Source: LMUY01 sp964242925 (GTDB lineage: Bacteria > Pseudomonadota > Alphaproteobacteria > Acetobacterales > Acetobacteraceae). Taken from it: a stretch of 64,000 bases of DNA. Below are positions 59,049-64,000 of this stretch, piece by piece; positions within the stretch are counted from its first letter, which is position 1; each line of letters opens with the position of its first letter. The DNA lies in NCBI GenBank assembly GCA_964242925.1, contig CAXTBW010000005.1, positions 4,741 through 68,740 on the forward strand. The letters are read 5' to 3'. The translations under genes were made by a program, and so were the position numbers. Under the pieces are notes generated by a model. The model worked only from the letters and a program-made list of their open reading frames with translations. It made no database searches and had not been told where the DNA came from.

Positions 59049-60086
59049 TCAGCGGTGGCTCGTCGCCTCGTTGGGTATGCCGTCGATCGGGCACTCCTCG
59101 GTGCCCACCGTCGGCCGGGTCATCGCCTCCACCATCTCCCGCGTCGCCTCAGGGTCCGCGATCCACTTCTTGTAGAAGTCGAACGGGCAGTCCGCGTGCC
59201 CCTTGTTGCCCTCGCCGGAGTTGATGATCCCGGTATAACCGCGGTGCAGCAGTTTAAAGATGTGGTTCTCCGACTGCATCGTGCGCCGCGCGTCGCGGAT
59301 CAGCGAAACGGACAAGGCGGCGTATTGGATGCCGTACTCCTCGGTGCCGCACTCGCCCAACGTGCGGCCATCGAACCCGATCACCGATGAATGGCCAAAA
59401 TACGAATACACGCCATCGAACCCGCTCGCGTTGGCGACGGCGACGTACACGTTATTGGCGAACGCCATCGCCTTCGAGATCAGGATTTGCTGTTCCTTGG
59501 CCGGATACATGTAGCCTTGGCTGCGGACGATCAGCTCCGCGCCCTTCATGGCGCAGTCCCGCCAGATCTCCGGATAGTTGCCGTCGTCGCAGATGATCAG
59601 GCTGACCTTCAGCCCCTTCGGCCCGTCGCTGACATAGGTGCAGTTGCCCGGGTACCAGCCTTCCACCGGCACCCAGGGCATGATCTTGCGATACTTCTGC
59701 ACGATCTCGCCCTGATCGTTCATCAGGATGAGAGTGTTGTACGGCGCCTTGTTCGGATGGTCCTCGTGCTGCTCCCCGGTCAAGGAGAACACCCCCCAGG
59801 TCTTCGCCTTGCGGCACGCGGCGGCGAAGATCTCGGTCTCCTCGCCCGGAACCTGGGACGCGGTGGCGTACATCTCGGCGCCGTCGTACATGATGCCGTG
59901 GGTCGAGTATTCCGGGAAGATCACGAGGTCCATGCCGGGCAGGCCGGTCTTCATCCCGACCACCATGTCGGCGATTTTCTGCGCATTGGCGAGCACCTCC
60001 GACCGGGAGTGCAACCGCGGCATCTTGTAGTTCACGACCGCGACGCCGACCGTGTCCTTGCTGCTGCTGATATCACCGTGGATCAT
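59049..60086 (-). CDS. amiE: Aliphatic amidase (acylamide amidohydrolase)
   Basis: A 345-residue nitrilase-superfamily amidase, almost the length of the Pseudomonas enzyme and strongly similar along it. The catalytic triad falls at the same numbers: Glu59 in FPEYSTHG, Lys134 in KYRKIMPW and Cys166 in LIICDDGNYPEIWRDC. It hydrolyses short aliphatic amides such as acetamide and propionamide to acid and ammonia; AmiE, rather than formamidase, is supported by the HGDISSS start and C-terminal TVGTEECPIDG. GGGGAGGG precedes ATG 60086; a longer frame upstream is not family-like. No amiC, amiR or amiS is adjacent. Confidence 0.93.
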   Translation of the reverse strand: MIHGDISSSKDTVGVAVVNYKMPRLHSRSEVLANAQKIADMVVGMKTGLPGMDLVIFPEYSTHGIMYDGAEMYATASQVPGEETEIFAAACRKAKTWGVFSLTGEQHEDHPNKAPYNTLILMNDQGEIVQKYRKIMPWVPVEGWYPGNCTYVSDGPKGLKVSLIICDDGNYPEIWRDCAMKGAELIVRSQGYMYPAKEQQILISKAMAFANNVYVAVANASGFDGVYSYFGHSSVIGFDGRTLGECGTEEYGIQYAALSVSLIRDARRTMQSENHIFKLLHRGYTGIINSGEGNKGHADCPFDFYKKWIADPEATREMVEAMTRPTVGTEECPIDGIPNEATSHR

Positions 60087-60197
60087 CGCGCCCTCCCCAA
60101 ACACGCAACGACTACCAAGAGCCGCTCGCGCGACATATGCGGCAAATGACGTAGGCGCCGATCTTGCGTGGGACTGCACCGCAGCGGATGAGGATCA

Positions 60198-61526
60198 ATG
60201 CGCGACGACCGGCAGATGCACTTGATCGCGTTCCTGATGACCGGCCCGACCTGCCACCATCACGGCGCGTGGCGCCACCCGGAATCGGCGGTGGACGACC
60301 TGCTCAACCCCAGCCGCTACGAGCACATCGCGCGGGTGCTGGAGGCGGGCCGGTTCGACGGGCTGTTCTTCGCCGACATCCTCGGCCTTTATGACCTCTA
60401 CGATGGCAGCTTCGACACCATGGTGGGACGTGGCGGCCAGGTCTGCCTGCTGGACCCGGCCGTCGTGCTGCCGATGATGGCGCGCGTGACCGAGCGCATC
60501 GGCTTGGGGCTGACCTACTCCTCCACCTTCAACCACCCGTACCAGATCGCCCGCATGCTAGGCAGCCTGGACCATCTGAGCGGCGGCCGCGCCGCGTGGA
60601 ACGTCGTCGCCTCGACCAGCACGCTGGAGGCGCGGAACTTCGGCATGGACGAGATGCCCGGCCGCGCCGAGCGCTACGACCGCGCGGACGAGGTGCTCGA
60701 GGCCTGCTTCGCGCTGTGGGACAGCTGGGAGCCCGGCGCGCTGCTGGGCGACAAGGCGACCGGCGCGTTCGCCGACCCGGCGAAGATCCATTACGTCGAC
60801 TACGCCGGCAAATGGATCCGCACCCGCGGCCCGCTGACCACGCCGTGCAGCCCGCAGGGCCATCCCGTCATCATGCAGGCGGGCAGTTCGGACCGCGGCC
60901 GCGCATTCGGCGCGCGCTGGGGCGAGGTGATTTTCACGCTGCAGCACCAGAAGGCCGACATGCAGGCGTTCTACCAGGACTTCAAGGCGCGCATGGCGGC
61001 GCGGGGCCGCGCGCCGGAGGAGTGCGTGGTGCTGCCCTCGATCGACGTGGTGCTCGGCGAAACCGAGTCGATTGCGCGGGAGCGGGCCGAGCACGTGAAC
61101 AGCTTGGTCGACACCCAACTAGGCCTCGCCCAAATGTCCGGCCACATCGGCGTCGATCTGGCGAAGTACGATCCCGACCTGCCGCTGGCCGATTTCGAGA
61201 AGGAAGAGGGCTCCCGCGGATCGTTCGAAGTGATCCTGCAAGGCACCAAGGCGGAGGGGCTCACGTTGGGCGAGGCCGCGCGGCGGTTCGCCACCAGCGA
61301 ACTGTGCCCGCAACTGGTCGGCACGGCGGAGATGGTGGCGGACCAACTGGTGGATCTGTTCGAAGACCATGCCTGCGACGGCTTCGTGCTGACGCCGACC
61401 ACCTTCCCCGGGATGTTCGAGCAGTTCAGCCGCTCCGTGGTCCCGCTGCTGCAGAAACGCGGCGTATTCCGCATGGAATACGCCGGACGCACGTTGCGCG
61501 AGCACCTGCGCGGCGGCCGGGTATGA
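60198..61526 (+). CDS. LLM class flavin-dependent monooxygenase (NtaA/SnaA/DszA type)
   Basis: A 442-residue FMNH2-dependent monooxygenase. Seen: HLIAFLMTGPTCHHHGAWRHP at the N-terminus (in part), GRFDGLFFADILGLYD near residue 50, GLGLTYSSTFNHPYQIARML near residue 98, DHLSGGRAAWNVVAS near residue 125 and PVIMQAGSSDRGRAF near residue 225, all typical of the nitrilotriacetate/dibenzothiophene sulfone group. A flavin reductase is needed but none is adjacent. Divergent from amiE and overlapping the next, paralogous gene (ATGA). Confidence 0.9.
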   Translation: MRDDRQMHLIAFLMTGPTCHHHGAWRHPESAVDDLLNPSRYEHIARVLEAGRFDGLFFADILGLYDLYDGSFDTMVGRGGQVCLLDPAVVLPMMARVTERIGLGLTYSSTFNHPYQIARMLGSLDHLSGGRAAWNVVASTSTLEARNFGMDEMPGRAERYDRADEVLEACFALWDSWEPGALLGDKATGAFADPAKIHYVDYAGKWIRTRGPLTTPCSPQGHPVIMQAGSSDRGRAFGARWGEVIFTLQHQKADMQAFYQDFKARMAARGRAPEECVVLPSIDVVLGETESIARERAEHVNSLVDTQLGLAQMSGHIGVDLAKYDPDLPLADFEKEEGSRGSFEVILQGTKAEGLTLGEAARRFATSELCPQLVGTAEMVADQLVDLFEDHACDGFVLTPTTFPGMFEQFSRSVVPLLQKRGVFRMEYAGRTLREHLRGGRV

Positions 61527-62866
61527 GCAAGCCGCGCATGCATCTCGGCTTCGACTTCTCCTACTGCCACATGGGCGGGCGCTGGCGGATGCCGGGCGCG
61601 TGGCCAGGCAAGACCTTCCCGGACGTGACGATGTACGAGGAGGTCGCGCGCATCGCGGAGCGCGGTTGCCTGGACATCATTTTCTCCGGCGACGGCACCG
61701 GCGTTCCCGACACCTGGCGCGGCTCCCGCGACGCCGCGATCGAGTGGGGGATGAACTGGCCGCGCCAGGACCTGAACCCGATCATGGTGGCGATGTCGCG
61801 CGCCACCAAACACATCGGATTCGGCCTGACCTACTCCTCCACCTTCATGCACCCGTACTACACGGCGCGGCTGATGAACTCGCTGGATCACGTGACCGGC
61901 GGTCGCATCGCGATGAACCTGGTCACCTCCACCCGCCCCGCCGACGCGGCGAATTTCGGCTTCGACGAGCTGATGGAGCACGCCAGCCGCTACGACCGCA
62001 TGGAGGAGTTCGTCGAAGTCTGCCGCAAGCTGTGGGACAGCGCCGAGCCCGACGCCATGCTGTGGGACCACGTCAGCGGCCGGGTCGGCGACCCGGCCAA
62101 GGTGCACGGCGTGTCGCACGCCGGGCGCTTCTTCAAGGTGCACGGGCCGCTCAACACGCCGCCCTCGCCGCAGGGCCGGCCGGTGCTGATCCAGGCTGGC
62201 GGCTCGCCCCGCGGCATTCGCGCCTCGGCCAGCTTCGTCGACCACGCGTTCGGCGCCGACATGGCGTTGGCGCTGCAGATCCAGCAGCGGGCGGCGTTGG
62301 ACGAGGCGTTGGTCGCACAAGGGCGGGACCCGTCCACGGTCGGCATCCTGTGGCAGACCCCGATCGTGGTGGCGGCGACGGAGCGGGAGGCGAACGCGCA
62401 ACGCGACCGCCTTCTCACCGCGGTGCCGCCCGAGGCGGTCGGCGCCTACCTGTCCTACAACGCCGCCTACGATTTCTCGACCCTGCCGGCCCGCTTCACC
62501 CTGCGCGACTTGCACGCGGAGATCATCGCGTCCAACGCCTCCCCGGTGGGCTTCGTGCGCGACCTGTCCGTGCGCCTCGGCGCGGATGCCGAGATCACCC
62601 GGGAGGAGTTCTTCCACCACGGCCTGCGCAACGCCACCGGCTGGGACAACACCATCGCCGGGGACGCCGTGCAGATGGCGGATCGGCTGGAGGAGCGGTT
62701 CGAGGCGACCGGCAGCCGCGGCGGGTTCATGCTCGGGCACATCGTGTCGCTGCCCGACGACCTGGTGGCGATCGCCGACCTGCTGGTCCCCGAGCTGCAG
62801 CGCCGCGGCCGGTTCCGCACCGAATACCATGGCAGGACGCTGCGCGAGAACCTCGCGGAACAGTGA
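61523..62866 (+). CDS. LLM class flavin-dependent monooxygenase (NtaA/SnaA/DszA type), second copy
   Basis: A 447-residue paralogue of the preceding protein. Seen: ERGCLDIIFSGDGTGVPDTW near residue 50, GFGLTYSSTFMHPYYTARLM near residue 97, DHVTGGRIAMNLVTSTRPAD near residue 125, PSPQGRPVLIQAGGSPRGIR near residue 215 and the C-terminal FRTEYHGRTLRENL. Start overlaps the previous stop as ATGA. The pair may form a heteromeric enzyme or oxidise two related compounds (for example N- or S-containing xenobiotics); sequence does not decide. Confidence 0.9.
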   Translation: MSKPRMHLGFDFSYCHMGGRWRMPGAWPGKTFPDVTMYEEVARIAERGCLDIIFSGDGTGVPDTWRGSRDAAIEWGMNWPRQDLNPIMVAMSRATKHIGFGLTYSSTFMHPYYTARLMNSLDHVTGGRIAMNLVTSTRPADAANFGFDELMEHASRYDRMEEFVEVCRKLWDSAEPDAMLWDHVSGRVGDPAKVHGVSHAGRFFKVHGPLNTPPSPQGRPVLIQAGGSPRGIRASASFVDHAFGADMALALQIQQRAALDEALVAQGRDPSTVGILWQTPIVVAATEREANAQRDRLLTAVPPEAVGAYLSYNAAYDFSTLPARFTLRDLHAEIIASNASPVGFVRDLSVRLGADAEITREEFFHHGLRNATGWDNTIAGDAVQMADRLEERFEATGSRGGFMLGHIVSLPDDLVAIADLLVPELQRRGRFRTEYHGRTLRENLAEQ

Positions 62867-62940
62867 GATTTGGCACATGGCTTGCTTCGGCGACATGTGA
62901 TCCGACCCATTCCGGGTGCGGCCGGGAGTTCTGGCGACAG

Positions 62941-64000
62941 ATGACCATTCCTCTGCACCGCGCGCTGCTGCGCGGCCTCGTCGGCAGTTGCGTTGCGGCC
63001 TTGCTGAGCGCCCCGCTCCACGCCGAGACGCTCGGCCCGGTCACCGACGATGTGGGCGTGCTCAAGATCGCGAAGGGCCAACCGATCCTGATCGGCGGCT
63101 TGCTGGTGCTGTCCGGGCCCGACCTGTCGCTCGGCGTCGATACGTCGCGCGGGGCGGAGATCGCCTTCGACGATCACAAGAACATGCTGGTCGGCCACCC
63201 GATCCGCTACCTGCCGGAAGACGGCCAGTGCAGCGTGGAAGGCGGCCAGACCGCGGCCACGCGCCTGGCGGCCAACAAGCAGATCGTCGGCGTGGTCGGC
63301 ACGACGTGCTCCTCCGAATCGCGCGGAGGCGCGCCCGTGTTGTGGAACGCCGGCATGCCGCAGGCCGACCCGGCCGCCACAGCGCCCGCGCTGACCGCCG
63401 CTGACCGCCCGCCGGGCCTGCAGGGGATCGTCCGGTTCGTCTACAACGACCTCAACGCCGCCGCGGCCGCCGTCAGATACGCGCAAAGCCAGCACGTGAC
63501 CAAGGTGGCCACGCTGCATGACGGCAGCCTGTACGCCCAGCAATTGGCCGACGCGTTCGCCAATCAGTTCAAGGCGGTGGGCGGCACGGTCGTGGCGGCC
63601 GAGGCCGTCTCTCCCTCCGACACCGACCTGCGCCCGGTGCTGACCCGCATCGGCACCGCGAAGCCCGAGTTGCTGTTCGCGCCCGACTTCACCGGCGTGT
63701 CCGCCTACCTGGTGCGGCAGTCCAAGGAGGTACCGACGATGGCCGGCGTCCCCGTGCTCGGCGTCGACGCCGTGCTCGCGCCGGCCTTCCTCGAGGCGGC
63801 GGGCGACGCGGCAAAGGGCTACCGGCTAACCGGCATCGACAACGACCCGTCGCTGATGGGCTCGCAATACCCCGCATTCCTGGCGAAGTACAAGGCAAAG
63901 TTCGGCGAGGACCCGATCGCCGGGTTCCACGCCAACGGCTACGACTCCGCGCTCGCGCTGATGCTGGCGGTCGAGAAGGTGGCCAAGACGGACGCCAACG
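62941..64000 (+). CDS. Branched-chain amino-acid type ABC substrate-binding protein (5' part)
   Basis: At least 353 residues of a LivJ-type binding protein, cut by the window end. Signal peptide MTIPLHRALLRGLVGSCVAA continues to a cleavage near LHA-ET. The mature part has GGLLVLSGPDLSLGVDTSRG, VVGTTCSSESRGGAPVLWNA near residue 120 and YAQQLADAFANQFKAVGGTV near residue 200, typical of periplasmic-binding protein family 6. It lies 74 bases after the monooxygenase pair and may recognise their substrate or product; transport partners would be beyond the window. Confidence 0.85.
   Translation, partial: MTIPLHRALLRGLVGSCVAALLSAPLHAETLGPVTDDVGVLKIAKGQPILIGGLLVLSGPDLSLGVDTSRGAEIAFDDHKNMLVGHPIRYLPEDGQCSVEGGQTAATRLAANKQIVGVVGTTCSSESRGGAPVLWNAGMPQADPAATAPALTAADRPPGLQGIVRFVYNDLNAAAAAVRYAQSQHVTKVATLHDGSLYAQQLADAFANQFKAVGGTVVAAEAVSPSDTDLRPVLTRIGTAKPELLFAPDFTGVSAYLVRQSKEVPTMAGVPVLGVDAVLAPAFLEAAGDAAKGYRLTGIDNDPSLMGSQYPAFLAKYKAKFGEDPIAGFHANGYDSALALMLAVEKVAKTDAN

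Noticed and set aside
1..64000. CRISPR array or direct-repeat cluster
   Set aside because: Repeats present are dispersed inverted repeats at gene borders, not regularly spaced direct repeats; no cas gene.
1..64000. tRNA or rRNA genes in the gaps
   Set aside because: Each gap longer than about 50 bases was read; none shows a T-loop GGTTCGA-type segment with matching acceptor stem.

Overview
The window is a dense, very GC-rich bacterial chromosome segment. Genes abut or overlap by 1 to 25 bases, GTG and TTG starts are common, and long antisense open frames occur everywhere as by-products of the base composition. Gene content points to a metabolically versatile soil or plant-associated alphaproteobacterium: many CoA transferases, acyl-CoA dehydrogenases and luciferase-like monooxygenases, a liv-type ABC operon, orphan family-5 solute-binding proteins, a C-P lyase operon and a general-stress-type promoter. 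A Rhodospirillales/Acetobacteraceae-like source is my best guess, by inference only. I see no tRNA, rRNA, CRISPR array, transposase or phage gene. No stretch above 300 bases lacks a gene; the larger gaps hold dispersed inverted repeats.

Layout. 1-2492: 5' part of leuC, an SDR oxidoreductase and an alpha/beta hydrolase. 2604-8279: operon of CoA transferase, crotonase-fold protein, HyuA and HyuB. 8399-22136: a quinone-oxidoreductase-like gene on the minus strand, then a plus-strand run of flavin monooxygenase, class V aminotransferase, MFS transporter, FAD/Fe-S dehydrogenase fusion, GT61 glycosyltransferase, YrdC-like protein, second MFS transporter, and a MaoC, acyl-CoA dehydrogenase and CoA transferase triad. 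22165-27342: orphan peptide-type binding protein, two acyl-CoA dehydrogenases and a short MetE-like protein. 27453-31964: complete branched-chain amino-acid type ABC operon.

32115-46698 (minus strand): a long operon with a polyamine-type ABC transporter between two paralogous amine/amino-acid oxidases, plus FAA-hydrolase, Ldh-type dehydrogenase, a small lipoprotein and another family-5 binding protein. Upstream of it lie a 2-hydroxyacid dehydrogenase, a large membrane protein, a PpgK-type ROK kinase and a CsbD-like stress protein.

46833-51548 (plus): a compact type III polyketide synthase cluster (acyl carrier protein, KAS II-type synthase, type III PKS, methyltransferase, FAD oxidoreductase), the most promising candidate for an undescribed product. 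Topoisomerase IB and a PaaG-like isomerase follow. 53605-58888: phnF divergent from phnGHIJKL (phosphonate C-P lyase) with a palindromic operator candidate between them. 59049-64000: aliphatic amidase amiE, two NtaA/DszA-type monooxygenases and a truncated liv-type binding protein.

Three families of dispersed inverted repeats sit between transcription units. One copy of family A is read through as the C-terminus of PhnI, and a different palindrome forms part of the PpgK N-terminus, so repeats here have become protein-coding.
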